21,477 nucleotides of DNA from an uncultured Faecalibacterium sp. (GCA_937915335.1 CALDLZ010000427.1:1-21477); one strand, 5' to 3'. Positions 1 through 8,430 are shown, counted from the first letter of the stretch. Numbers and translations are program-made. Notes: generated by a model not told the origin, from the sequence alone.

Positions 1-1928
1 GTCGCACTCAATGGCAGCAGCACAGTCTGTCCACTACAAACCCGGCTTTCCCCCCGCCACAGACTGGAGGAGATGCCGTCACTGAGCAGCTTCCAGTTGC
101 CGCCGGGCAGAGTGACGACCTGCGCTGTCTCGGTGGGATTATAGTAAACGCAGAGAGCGCTCCACGCCGCACCGTCGCCCCACTGGGCGGGGAGCCGCCA
201 GCCCACGAGGGGCTGTTCCAGCGGGAAGAACTCGATGGCATTGGGGCTGTCTTTATCCAGCGCGCCCAGCCGTGGGAACGCCGCCCGCAGGCCGACGAGC
301 CCCCGGTAGTAATCCACCAGGCTGTGGAACTGCTCGGCCCGGTGCCAGTCCAGCCGGTTCAGGGCCGGGCTGGAACGGTAGCTGTTGCCCTGTCCCTTTT
401 TGGTGCGGGCAAATTCCTCGCCCGCCTGCCAGAAGGGCAGGCCCATGCTGGTCAGGTAAATGCCCGCCGCCAACCGATTCTGGGCCAACGCGGTCTTGTC
501 CACGGCGGCAAACTCCGGGCGGGCATAGCGCACCATCAAAAGCTTATCCCACAGGGTGAAGTTGTCGTGGGCGGACACATAGCTAACGATCTGGCCGGGG
601 CTGTGGGGCGGCAGCTTATCACTGCGGCACCAGGCCGCCACGGCGGCCCCGATATCCCAGAAACTCCCGGGCTTTCCCTCCACATAGCCCGGCTCCCGGG
701 CATCAAAGCAGCCGCCCTTGATGGCATCCCGGGTATTATCGCAGAAGATACCGATGCGCTCGTTCAGCATGTGCAGGTTGTTCTTGTTGGCCTCGTACCG
801 GCGCAGGGCACTGCCGCCACCCTGCCACGGCTCGCCGTACATCAGGATATCTCGCCCTCCGGGCAGCTTGTCCAGCTCGGCCCGTAGAATATTCATGGTC
901 TCCACGTCGTACAGGCCCATCAGGTCAAAACGGAAGCCGTCAATGTGGTATTCTTTTGCCCAGTAGAGCACCGAATCGATGAGATAGCGCCGGGCCATAG
1001 GCCGCTCAGAAGCAAACTCGTTGCCGCAGCCGCTGCCGTTGGAAAGAGAGCCGTCCTCGTTCTGGCGGAAATAATAGAGGGGCACGACCCGGTTGAGCAC
1101 GTTGTCGGAACGATACATGTGGTTATACACCACATCCATCACCACGCCGATGCCTGCCGCGTGGAGGGCGGCGATCATCTGCTTGCACTCCCGCACCCGC
1201 ACCTCGCCCCGGGTGGGGTCGGTGGAGTAGCTGCCCTCGGGCACATTGAAGTTGGTGGGGTCGTAACCCCAGTTATACTGCCGGGTCAAGGGGCGGCTCT
1301 CGTCCACGCTGCCAAAATCGAAGATGGGCATGAGCTGGACATAACTCACCCCCAGTCGTTTGAGGTAGTTCAGGCAGGTGGGGTGAATGCCATCACTGCT
1401 CAGGGTCGTGCCCTGCTGGGTGAAGGCCAGGAACTTGCCCCGCCAGGCCGTGTGCACGCCGCTGGCCGGGTCCTGCGAGAAGTCCCGGACGCTGACCTCC
1501 CACACACTGCGGCGGGCAGGCGGGATGACGGGCCGCGCATCCTGTTCCCAGCCCTGGGGGTTCACCCGGGCCGGATCAAAGATCATGCCGCGTGCCCCGT
1601 TCACACCCGCCGAACGGGCATAGGGGTCCACGGCATTGCAGCTGCCAAACAGGGTGGTCAGGGTGAAATCATAATACTTGCCGTGCTGGTCACCGGGCAG
1701 GTAGATCTCCCACACGCCCTTGTCCTGCTGCTGCAAGGGCAGAGTGCCCACACAGACCCCGCCATCGCCCCGGCGGTAGAGGTTCACGCTCACCTGACGG
1801 GCCGTAGGAGCCCACAGACGCAGGTGCGTCCCGGCGGGGGTATAGTCCACCCCCAGCGGGCCGTGGTATTCTGTCTGACGGGCAAAGGCTTCGCTCTCAA
1901 ACAGCGTTTTCCATTCAGCAGGTGTCAT
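1..1928 (-). CDS. pulA: Type I pullulanase (glycogen/starch debranching enzyme), C-terminus off the left edge
   Basis: Hydrolyses alpha-1,6 branch points of pullulan, starch or glycogen limit dextrins. Reading from the ATG at 1928 gives 642 uninterrupted codons to the edge. An N-terminal CBM48-like beta domain (about residues 20-110) precedes a GH13 barrel. The type I pullulanase signature YNWGYDP is at 218-224, DVVYNH follows, the nucleophile is D335 (GFRFD), the acid/base E366 (YGEPW) and the third carboxylate D455 (SAHDN). Family members are about 600-720 aa, so little is missing. No signal peptide is seen, so it probably acts in the cytoplasm on glycogen or imported maltodextrins. An upstream ATG at about 1948 is out of frame and stops at once, which supports the start at 1928. 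It is transcribed divergently from the AAA ATPase gene. Confidence 0.93.
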   Translation of the reverse strand, partial: MTPAEWKTLFESEAFARQTEYHGPLGVDYTPAGTHLRLWAPTARQVSVNLYRRGDGGVCVGTLPLQQQDKGVWEIYLPGDQHGKYYDFTLTTLFGSCNAVDPYARSAGVNGARGMIFDPARVNPQGWEQDARPVIPPARRSVWEVSVRDFSQDPASGVHTAWRGKFLAFTQQGTTLSSDGIHPTCLNYLKRLGVSYVQLMPIFDFGSVDESRPLTRQYNWGYDPTNFNVPEGSYSTDPTRGEVRVRECKQMIAALHAAGIGVVMDVVYNHMYRSDNVLNRVVPLYYFRQNEDGSLSNGSGCGNEFASERPMARRYLIDSVLYWAKEYHIDGFRFDLMGLYDVETMNILRAELDKLPGGRDILMYGEPWQGGGSALRRYEANKNNLHMLNERIGIFCDNTRDAIKGGCFDAREPGYVEGKPGSFWDIGAAVAAWCRSDKLPPHSPGQIVSYVSAHDNFTLWDKLLMVRYARPEFAAVDKTALAQNRLAAGIYLTSMGLPFWQAGEEFARTKKGQGNSYRSSPALNRLDWHRAEQFHSLVDYYRGLVGLRAAFPRLGALDKDSPNAIEFFPLEQPLVGWRLPAQWGDGAAWSALCVYYNPTETAQVVTLPGGNWKLLSDGISSSLWRGESRVCSGQTVLLPLSA

Positions 1929-1990
1929 TCTCTTCCGTCCTTTACCATAGCTTTCTCACTCTCTTGCAGCTGCTTTGTATGAAACTGCCA

Positions 1991-2042
1991 AAGACTCTCC
2001 CTTTGGGAGAGCTGGACGCGAAGCGGCCTGAGAGGGCGAGCC
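1991..2042. repeat. Solitary REP-like palindromic element in the pullulanase leader
   Basis: A perfect hairpin CTCTCCC-TTT-GGGAGAG (1995-2011) is followed by CTGG, a short CGC-GAA-GCG hairpin (2017-2025) and TGAGAGGG-CGAGCC (2029-2042). The same order of parts (C-run/G-run hairpin, tgg, GC hairpin, TGA..GAGGG) recurs at 20547-20699, so I read both as one repeat family. It lies between the predicted pullulanase promoter and start codon and would be transcribed in that 5' leader. Confidence 0.6.
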
Positions 2043-2052
2043 ATCTAAAAAT

Positions 2053-2081
2053 AGTGTAACGAACTTTCCCCTTTATTGCAA
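2053..2081 (-). promoter_or_regulatory. Predicted housekeeping-sigma promoter for the pullulanase gene
   Basis: On the minus strand, a -35 TTGCAA (2076-2081), a 17-bp spacer and a -10 TACACT (2053-2058). This predicts a leader of about 115-120 nt. Its -35 box lies only 8 bp from the -35 box of the divergent AAA ATPase promoter. Confidence 0.65.
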
Positions 2082-2089
2082 CCCTTTCC

Positions 2090-2118
2090 TTGCAAAACGC
2101 CCCAAACTCCACTATACT
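2090..2118 (+). promoter_or_regulatory. Predicted housekeeping-sigma promoter for the AAA ATPase gene
   Basis: A -35 TTGCAA (2090-2095), a 17-bp spacer and a -10 TATACT (2113-2118). The gene's Shine-Dalgarno GGAGGG (2138-2143) follows, 8 nt before the ATG at 2152. It is back-to-back with the pullulanase promoter. Confidence 0.7.
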
Positions 2119-2151
2119 GGAAGAAAAACCACTGCACGGAGGGAAAGCTTT

Positions 2152-4197
2152 ATGGCATACACCGATGACTGGGAAAGCCTGATGAACAGCGTGTTCGGCC
2201 CCGGGGGCAAGTTCAAGACCACACCCGGCACTGCCGCGTCCAAGACGGCCGGCGGCAGTGCCCTGCCCGACCTGAACGCGGCGCTTCTGGAACAGCAGAA
2301 GCGGCTGGATGAGCTGCTGAAGCAGCAGAACGCCCAGCTCAAGACCCAGGACGATGCCACCGCCGCCGCACTGAAAAGCAGCCGCCAGATGCTGCGGGAT
2401 ATGGAGGATGACGGCCTGCTCGCCAAGGGCACTACCGATGTAAAGCAGGAGCACCTGGGCAGCTTTGCGGGCCTTGCCGCCGAGGTCAAGCAGACGGTGT
2501 TGGGGCAGGACGCTTTCGTGGACAGCGTGGTGCGGGCCATGCGCCGCCCCTTTGTGCTGGGCACCGCGGCACCCGCCGCCCGCAACGTCATCCTCATCAC
2601 GGGCGGGGCAGGCACCGGCCGTCATTTCGCACTGGAAGAGACCGCCCGCTGTATGGCAGCCCGGGGCCTTTTGCAGAGCGACAAGATCGCCACGCTGGAC
2701 CTGGCCCTTTACCCAAACTCCGGGGCCGAAAAGCTGTTTTTGCAGGACCTCTACGCCGCCCTCCACGCCCCCGGGGAGATCTTAGCCTTTGAGCACTATG
2801 AGAGCTGTTACCCGGGCTTCCTGAAAACACTGTCCGATCTGGCGGTCAAGGGCAGCGCCCCCTTATCCAGCCGATATCTCGTCAACAAGGAGGGCATCCT
2901 CGTGGACGCGGGCACGGCGCTGGCCCCGGGTGCCATCAGCCGCATTGATCCCTGCGGCAAATACCTCATTTTCTACTCCCACAAGGGCCGGGAGACATTG
3001 GCCGACAAATTCGGTGCGGCACTGGTCTCGGCGCTGGGGGATGTCTGCGAGACATCCCCCTACACCCGGGAGGATTTAGCCGCCCTCGCCGCCCAGCAGC
3101 TCAATGCACTGGCCCAGAAGGTGCATGCCCGGCTGGGGCTGAGCCTTTCCGCCGGGGCCGATGTACGGGATTATGTCTCAGCCCAGTGCACGCCCCAGAA
3201 GGGTGCGGCGGGCCTTGCCGAGTGCTGCGACCGCATTTTCCGGGCCCTGAGTGAATACTGCTTACAGACCGATGAGGCCCTCACCGGCACCGTCACCCTG
3301 ACCGCCAAGCCAGAGGGTGTGCTCTTCCGTCTGAACGATGCCCCTGACCAGCCCCTGTTCGATCTTCTGCCCGCCGCCTACACTGGCGCGCTGGATGCCA
3401 TCCGCGCCGAGATCGACGAGCTGGTGGGCCTTGCGCCGGTCAAAGAATATGTGTTCGGTCTGGCCGACAATTTGCAGGTGCAGCAGCGCCGTGCCGCCGC
3501 CGGGCTCAAAACGTCCAGCCTTTCCATGCACATGATCTTCACGGGCAACCCCGGCACCGGCAAAACCACCATTGCCCGGCTGGTGGCCAAGTATCTGAAG
3601 GCCATCGGGGCCCTCAAGGGCGGCCAGCTGGTGGAGGTGACCCGCGCTGATCTGGTGGGTCGCTACACCGGCCACACCGCCCCCCTGACCAACAGCGTCA
3701 TCGAGAGTGCGCTGGGTGGTGTACTCTTCATCGACGAGGCATACAGCCTCTACCGCGGCGAGCAGGACAGCTTCGGTCTGGAAGCCATCGACACGCTGGT
3801 GAAGGGCATGGAGGATCACCGGGACGAGCTGGTGGTCATTCTGGCGGGCTACACCAAGGAGATGGAGACCTTCCTCACCGCTAACAGCGGCCTTGCCAGC
3901 CGTTTCCCAAACAAAATCGAATTCCCTGACTACACCGCCGAGGAGCTGCTGCAGATCACCAACGTCCTTGCCAAAAACAAGGGCTACACCCTGGCCGAAG
4001 CCTGCACCGAGCCCCTGCTGCGCTATTATGCCCGCTGGCAGGAGACCGATGCCCGCACCGCCGGCAATGGCCGTCTGGCCCGCAACACGCTGGAAAAGGC
4101 CATCTTCCACCAGAGCCGCCGCCTTGTCGCCGAGCCCGCCGCCGCACTGGATTTGATTTTGCCCAGCGATCTGGAATTGGAAGAACCCACCGAGTAA
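2152..4197 (+). CDS. Tandem AAA ATPase, SpoVK/CbbX-like C-terminal domain
   Basis: A 681-aa cytosolic protein. Residues 40-90 are Gln/Leu/Lys-rich and probably coiled coil. A first AAA-like module (about 115-370) resembles a ClpB-type fold but looks dead: its P-loop reads GGAGTGRH with R157 in place of the lysine, and its Walker B region lacks DE. The second module (about 425-665) is intact and of CbbX/SpoVK type: Walker A GNPGTGKTT (K471), Walker B LFIDEAY (D528, E529) and a candidate arginine finger R584 (LASRF). CbbX-type ATPases remodel protein partners; the partner here is unknown. The gene is monocistronic, with its own promoter and a terminator 2 bp after the stop. SpoVK-like naming rests on the C-terminal domain only, and a sporulation role is not implied. 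Confidence 0.88.
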   Translation: MAYTDDWESLMNSVFGPGGKFKTTPGTAASKTAGGSALPDLNAALLEQQKRLDELLKQQNAQLKTQDDATAAALKSSRQMLRDMEDDGLLAKGTTDVKQEHLGSFAGLAAEVKQTVLGQDAFVDSVVRAMRRPFVLGTAAPAARNVILITGGAGTGRHFALEETARCMAARGLLQSDKIATLDLALYPNSGAEKLFLQDLYAALHAPGEILAFEHYESCYPGFLKTLSDLAVKGSAPLSSRYLVNKEGILVDAGTALAPGAISRIDPCGKYLIFYSHKGRETLADKFGAALVSALGDVCETSPYTREDLAALAAQQLNALAQKVHARLGLSLSAGADVRDYVSAQCTPQKGAAGLAECCDRIFRALSEYCLQTDEALTGTVTLTAKPEGVLFRLNDAPDQPLFDLLPAAYTGALDAIRAEIDELVGLAPVKEYVFGLADNLQVQQRRAAAGLKTSSLSMHMIFTGNPGTGKTTIARLVAKYLKAIGALKGGQLVEVTRADLVGRYTGHTAPLTNSVIESALGGVLFIDEAYSLYRGEQDSFGLEAIDTLVKGMEDHRDELVVILAGYTKEMETFLTANSGLASRFPNKIEFPDYTAEELLQITNVLAKNKGYTLAEACTEPLLRYYARWQETDARTAGNGRLARNTLEKAIFHQSRRLVAEPAAALDLILPSDLELEEPTE

Positions 4198-4198
4198 C

Positions 4199-4232
4199 AC
4201 AAAGTCCCCGGCCAGCTGGCCGGGGACTTTGT
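4199..4232. terminator. Bidirectional intrinsic terminator between convergent genes
   Basis: A 34-bp perfect palindrome with core AAAGTCCCCGGCCAG and its exact reverse complement, flanked by TTGTTGT on the plus side and TTTGTGTT on the minus side. It starts 2 bp after the ATPase stop and ends 15 bp before the end of the WYL regulator gene, so it can end both transcripts. The U-tracts are only moderate. Confidence 0.8.
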
Positions 4233-4246
4233 TGTATCATCGATTC

Positions 4247-5203
4247 TTACTGGTGCAGTGCCGCCAATTTGGCGGTCATTTCCTGCAGGCCCTGCCGCAC
4301 CTCGGGCGGGGCGGTGACTTCGACCTTTCCGCCAAAGCCGCAGACCCAGCCATAGAACTGGTCGCTGACGCAGATGGGGACATCGAAGTGGAAATAGCCC
4401 TCTTCATCGGGCAGGAACATGGGCGTCGCGCCGAAGCGCTCCCGCATGGCGCTGTCCAGATCGGCCGTGCAGCGCAGGGTGACACGGTGCTCCGGGCCGC
4501 CGTACATGTTGAAGTGGCGGCGCAGGTAGGCGGGCAGGTCGAAATCCGCAAACTGCTCCCTGCCCCGGCGGGGCACATCCAGCACCCGGACGCCACTCAT
4601 CTTATCCACCCGGTAATGGCGGATGCCTTTTCCCTCCGCATAAGCGATAAGGTAGTAGCACCCGTTCTCCCAGGCCAGCTGCCACGGGCTGATGACCCTT
4701 TTCTCTGGGCGGCCCGCCTTTTTATAGTGGAACTCCACCATTCTGCCGTTGTTGATGGCCTCGTGCAGGGCATCGATGCTGTACAGCAGGCTCTTGCTGT
4801 CGGTCTTGGGGCGGCCCTCCACATAGACCTGACGCTGCAGCTGGCTTCCCTCATAATTGGAGCAAAGCTTTTCCAGCTTGCGGATCAGCCGCTTGCTTGT
4901 GGTACCGGACACCACCCGGCTGGCCTGGACAGCGTCTACCAGCAGCTTGAGCTCGGCCAGGTCAAAGGTACGGCTGGCAAGGAAGTAGCCGCCGCCCCGG
5001 CCCCGGCGCAGCTTGATATCATAGCCCAGAGCGCCCAACGCCTCAATGTCGCTGTACACGCTCTTACGCTCGCAGCGGATGCCCTGCGCTTCTAGCAGCT
5101 CCACCAGCTGCGGGACGTTCAGCAGATGGTTTTCATCGGTCTGCTGCTCAAAGATACGCAAAAGCGCCAGCAGCTTGGATTTCTGACCTTCCTGTTTGGG
5201 CAT
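4247..5203 (-). CDS. HTH/WYL-domain transcriptional regulator (YafY-like), last gene of the aro operon
   Basis: A 318-aa protein. The N-terminal winged-helix/HTH (about 1-75) contains the stretch VPQLVELLEAQGI..RKSVYSDIEAL. The WYL domain (about 150-230) has SPWQLAWENGCYYLIAY and HYRVDKM, matching the family's wYL and RvDrI elements. A WYL C-terminal extension follows. WYL domains sense ligands or nucleic acid. The start lies 22 bp after the tyrA stop with a GAGGTG Shine-Dalgarno, so it is probably co-transcribed with the aromatic amino acid genes. That suggests, but does not prove, that it controls them; it may also act on distant targets. The ATG is supported by the RBS. Confidence 0.88.
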   Translation of the reverse strand: MPKQEGQKSKLLALLRIFEQQTDENHLLNVPQLVELLEAQGIRCERKSVYSDIEALGALGYDIKLRRGRGGGYFLASRTFDLAELKLLVDAVQASRVVSGTTSKRLIRKLEKLCSNYEGSQLQRQVYVEGRPKTDSKSLLYSIDALHEAINNGRMVEFHYKKAGRPEKRVISPWQLAWENGCYYLIAYAEGKGIRHYRVDKMSGVRVLDVPRRGREQFADFDLPAYLRRHFNMYGGPEHRVTLRCTADLDSAMRERFGATPMFLPDEEGYFHFDVPICVSDQFYGWVCGFGGKVEVTAPPEVRQGLQEMTAKLAALHQ

Positions 5204-5225
5204 TCAGTACACCTCGCTTTTTTCG

Positions 5226-6086
5226 TTACGGCGCCTTTTTATCGAAAGCGGCACGGCGCTGGGTGGACAGACGGAACATCTCCTCGAGCTTTTCACGGTC
5301 ATCGGCCACAAGGGCGTTGCGCATCTCGGTGAGGGCCGCATCGAACTGGTCGATCTCGGAGATGAGGTTTTCCTTGTTCCAGAGGAACAGCTCGGCCCAC
5401 ATCTTATCATTGATGCGCGCGATGCGGGTCAGATCACGGAAAGAGTCGCCGGTGTACTCACACAGCGAAGTGTTATCGTTGGCGCACATCAGGCTGACAG
5501 CAATGGCATGGCAGAGCTGGCTGACATAGCCGATCATCTTGTCATGCTCCTGCACGGTCAGGGTGCAGATGTGCTTGAAGCCCAGCACCTCGGCCAGCTC
5601 CTTGGCCCACTGGATCGCCTCCGGGGTATTTTTTTCGGTCGGGGTCACGATGAAGTTGGCCGGGGCAAAATTCACCTCGGCGGCGTGCTCCACGCTGGAA
5701 GTCTCACGGCCCGCCATGGGGTGGCTGGCAATGAACTCCACCCCCGGCTTGCACATGGCCTGAACAGGCTCCACAAGGCCGGTTTTCACGCCCGACACAT
5801 CGGTGAAGATGCAGCCTTCCTTCAGCAGATGGCCGTAGGTCTTGAACCATTCGATCAGGGCCGTGGGGTACAGGCCAAAGATGATATGGTCGGCCTGGCT
5901 CACCAGATCCTCAAAATCGTGGGTCTTGCCGCTTTGGATATAACCGTGGTCGAGGGCAAACTGTAAGTGACCCTCGCTGCGGTTGATGCCGTCCACATGG
6001 AACCCTGCCTTGCTCAGTTCCAGAGCGTACTTGCCGCCCAGCAGCCCCAGGCCCACAATGAGATAACGTTTTGTTTTATCCAACAT
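5226..6086 (-). CDS. tyrA: Prephenate (or arogenate) dehydrogenase, no ACT domain
   Basis: Oxidatively decarboxylates prephenate to 4-hydroxyphenylpyruvate in tyrosine synthesis. 286 aa. Rossmann motif GLGLLGG (12-18), the TyrA signature SHPMAGRE (121-128) and a C-terminal helical dimerisation domain (about 175-280). I start at the ATG at 6086, which has GAGGTGG just upstream and overlaps the aroA end by 11 bp; the longer frame to 6203 would lie deep in aroA. The residues after strand 2 read GINR (N35, R36) rather than the Asp of NAD-specific enzymes, suggesting NADP+ use. There is no ACT domain, unlike the B. subtilis TyrA layout, and no fused chorismate mutase; mutase activity would come from PheA. 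Confidence 0.92.
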   Translation of the reverse strand: MLDKTKRYLIVGLGLLGGKYALELSKAGFHVDGINRSEGHLQFALDHGYIQSGKTHDFEDLVSQADHIIFGLYPTALIEWFKTYGHLLKEGCIFTDVSGVKTGLVEPVQAMCKPGVEFIASHPMAGRETSSVEHAAEVNFAPANFIVTPTEKNTPEAIQWAKELAEVLGFKHICTLTVQEHDKMIGYVSQLCHAIAVSLMCANDNTSLCEYTGDSFRDLTRIARINDKMWAELFLWNKENLISEIDQFDAALTEMRNALVADDREKLEEMFRLSTQRRAAFDKKAP

Positions 6087-7350
6087 GTTCCACCTCCGCG
6101 CCCAAAGGCTTGATGGCTTCCAGAAAGTCCGGCCAGCTCTTGGCAACGGCCTCGGCCCCGCTGACAGGCAGTTCCAGCCCGGCAGCCAGCGCCAGCACCG
6201 CAAGGCTCATCACCACACGGTGGTCGTTGTGGCCGGAAAGCGGCTGCTCCGGGGCATGGAGCGCCCCGGCACACCCATGGATGGTAATGGTACCACCCTC
6301 GCTTTCCAGCACGCCGCCGCAGGCCCGCAGTTCGGTCTCCATGGCCTCGATGCGGTCACTTTCCTTGATGCGGAGACGCTCGGCGTTGCGGATGACCGTG
6401 GTGCCCTCGCACAGCAGGCCCAGCACCATCAGCACGGGGCCCAGATCGGGGCAGTCGGCAAGGTCGATCTCAGTGCCGTGGAGCGGGGCTTTTGCAAAGA
6501 CAACGCCCTGCCCGGCGCGGGTAAAATCCGCACCGCACCGCTTGAGGATATCCAGAATGGCGGCATCCCCCTGCAATGTCTGTTCGGACAGGCCGGTGAT
6601 GGTCACACCACCGGTCACAGCGCCCAGCACGGCAGGGAAGGCCGCCTGACTGTAATCGCCCTCCACGGTGTAATCGCAGGGATGATAGCTCTGTCTGCCG
6701 GGAATTTCCAGCGTGTTTTCATCTAGCCAGCGGCTCTCCACGCCAAAAGCCTGCTGCACCGCGCGGGTCATATCAATGTAGCTGCGGCTCTCCACAGGCG
6801 GGAGAAGGTGCAGGAGACTGGTGCCGCCCAGCAGGGGCAGGGCAAACAGCAGGCCGCTGATGAACTGGCTGGACACGTTGCCCGCCAGCTTGTATTCACC
6901 CGGGGTCAGGGTGCCTTCCACGGTCAGGCGGTCCGCTGCCTGCTCAAAACGCAGGTTCTGCTCCTGATACAAGGCTTTATAGACAGATTGGGGCCGCTCC
7001 ATCAGCCGCCCGCGGCCCGTAAAGGTCACTTCCTGCCCGGTCAGACTGGCCAGCGGGATAAGGAACCGCAGGGTGCTGCCGCTCTCGCAGCAGTCCACGG
7101 GGGCAGTGACGGGCAGAAAGCCGCCCAGTCCCTCCACCACGGCATCATTTCCGCCGGTAGTGACACGGGCGCACAGTTGGCCCGCTGCGCCCAGCGTGGC
7201 GGAGATATCCTTGCTGAACGCAAGATTTTTGAGATGAGAGGTGCCTTTCGCCAATGCCGCGCAGAGCACCGCCCTGTGGGCCATGCTCTTGCTGGGGGGC
7301 GCTGTGATGCTGCCCGCCACGGTGCGGCCGCGCTTTACCACTACCTCCAT
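6076..7350 (-). CDS. aroA: 3-phosphoshikimate 1-carboxyvinyltransferase (EPSP synthase)
   Basis: Adds enolpyruvate from PEP to shikimate-3-phosphate. 424 aa, the usual family length. Phosphate-binding PPSKSMAHR (18-26; K21, S22, R26), SGSTLRF, GDYSQAAFP, the IKESDRIEAM region and the C-terminal HNDHRVVMSLA are all present. The frame is open up to 7416, but the extra 22 residues lie inside aroF. The ATG at 7350 comes 1 bp after the aroF TAA and matches the family N-terminus, so translation is probably coupled to aroF. Its stop overlaps the tyrA start. Confidence 0.95.
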   Translation of the reverse strand: MEVVVKRGRTVAGSITAPPSKSMAHRAVLCAALAKGTSHLKNLAFSKDISATLGAAGQLCARVTTGGNDAVVEGLGGFLPVTAPVDCCESGSTLRFLIPLASLTGQEVTFTGRGRLMERPQSVYKALYQEQNLRFEQAADRLTVEGTLTPGEYKLAGNVSSQFISGLLFALPLLGGTSLLHLLPPVESRSYIDMTRAVQQAFGVESRWLDENTLEIPGRQSYHPCDYTVEGDYSQAAFPAVLGAVTGGVTITGLSEQTLQGDAAILDILKRCGADFTRAGQGVVFAKAPLHGTEIDLADCPDLGPVLMVLGLLCEGTTVIRNAERLRIKESDRIEAMETELRACGGVLESEGGTITIHGCAGALHAPEQPLSGHNDHRVVMSLAVLALAAGLELPVSGAEAVAKSWPDFLEAIKPLGAEVEHVG

Positions 7351-7351
7351 C

Positions 7352-8368
7352 TTACATATCCCGGCCAATGGCCCATGCGACCTGGCGGCACTTTGCCATA
7401 GCCTGTGCAAAGGCATCCGGGGTCAGGCACTGCGCGCCGTCGCTCCATGCGTGGCGGGGGTCATAGTGGACCTCCACCTCCAGGCCGTCGGCACCGGCGG
7501 CCACAGCGGCGATCATCATCGGCTCGACCAGATTGGCCTTGCCGGTGGCGTGGCTGGGGTCCACGATGACGGGCAGGTGGGTCTTTTCGTGGATGATGGG
7601 CACTGCGGAGAGATCGAGCGTGTTGCGGGTATACTTCTCGAAGGTACGGATGCCGCGCTCGCACAGGATGACCTGCTCGTTGCCGCCCGCCATGATATAC
7701 TCAGCGGACATGATCCACTCCTCAATGGTATTGCACAGGCCGCGCTTGAGCAGGACAGGTTTGTGCATCTTGCCCACAGCCTTGAGCAGCTGGAAGTTCT
7801 GCATGTTGCGGGCACCGATCTGCACCACGTCCACATATTCCTCGAACTCGGGGATGCGGTCCTCGCTCATCAACTCGGAAACGATGGGCAGACCAGTGGC
7901 TTCCCGGGCTTTGACCATATCGAGGATGCCCTCGGTCTCCAGACCCTGGAAGGAATAGGGAGAGGTGCGGGGCTTATAGGCACCGCCGCGGAACAGGGTG
8001 GCACCGCCGGCCTTCACGCCCTGCGCAATGCGCAGCGCCTGCTCCTCGCCCTCGATGCTGCAGGGGCCCGCCATAACGGCGATCTTCTCGCCCTTGCCGA
8101 TCTTCACGCCGCCGCAGTCGATAATGGAATCGGCAGGGTGGAACAGGCGGTTGGCCCGCTTATAGGGAGCAGAGACGCGGGTCACGTTGTCGATCCAGGG
8201 GTTGGCCAGCACGTCACGCTCGTCGATCTTGGTGGTATCGCCCACCAGGCCGAACACGTTGTAATCCTTACCGGTGATCAGGGTCACATCCAGGCCCTGC
8301 TTCTCAAATTTGTCAACGATCTTTTCAAGCTCTTCTTTCGGAGTGCCTTTTTTGGTAGAAATAATCAT
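7352..8368 (-). CDS. aroF: 3-deoxy-7-phosphoheptulonate synthase (DAHP synthase, AroF/type I-beta)
   Basis: Condenses PEP and erythrose-4-phosphate, the entry reaction of the shikimate pathway. 338 aa. An N-terminal ferredoxin-like regulatory domain (about 1-70), as in the Thermotoga-type enzymes, precedes the barrel. Barrel motifs are AGPCSIEG (100-107), RGGAYKPRTSPYSFQG (127-142), LLKRG and the C-terminal DPSHATGK with a metal-ligand His. The regulatory domain is the expected place for Tyr/Phe feedback in this subclass. The RBS is AAAGGGAAAGGAAC, just upstream of the ATG. It follows aroQ after a 68-bp gap, the largest in the operon. Confidence 0.95.
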   Translation of the reverse strand: MIISTKKGTPKEELEKIVDKFEKQGLDVTLITGKDYNVFGLVGDTTKIDERDVLANPWIDNVTRVSAPYKRANRLFHPADSIIDCGGVKIGKGEKIAVMAGPCSIEGEEQALRIAQGVKAGGATLFRGGAYKPRTSPYSFQGLETEGILDMVKAREATGLPIVSELMSEDRIPEFEEYVDVVQIGARNMQNFQLLKAVGKMHKPVLLKRGLCNTIEEWIMSAEYIMAGGNEQVILCERGIRTFEKYTRNTLDLSAVPIIHEKTHLPVIVDPSHATGKANLVEPMMIAAVAAGADGLEVEVHYDPRHAWSDGAQCLTPDAFAQAMAKCRQVAWAIGRDM

Positions 8369-8395
8369 CTCTTTTGGTTCCTTTCCCTTTATCTG

Positions 8396-8430
8396 AACCT
8401 CTCAATCGCGCTTCACTCGATGGAGAGGTT
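8396..8430. other. Hairpin in the aroQ-aroF intercistronic gap
   Basis: AACCTCTC (8396-8403) pairs with GAGAGGTT (8423-8430); inside, ATCG/CGAT add four more pairs after one mismatch. On the operon (minus) strand no U-tract follows, so it is unlikely to be an efficient terminator. It could set mRNA stability or partial read-through ahead of aroF. Confidence 0.45.

Noticed and set aside
945..1982. 345-codon plus-strand open frame opposite the pullulanase gene
   Set aside because: The complementary strand encodes a fully conserved GH13 enzyme. The frame has no RBS or motif and a His/Val/Gly-rich shadow composition.
6087..6203. Upstream extension of tyrA
   Set aside because: It lies inside aroA and adds a Trp/Arg/Pro-rich stretch not seen in TyrA proteins; the ATG at 6086 has its own RBS.
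7351..7416. Upstream Met extension of aroA
   Set aside because: The 22 extra residues fall within aroF and do not match the EPSP synthase N-terminus; the ATG at 7350 does.
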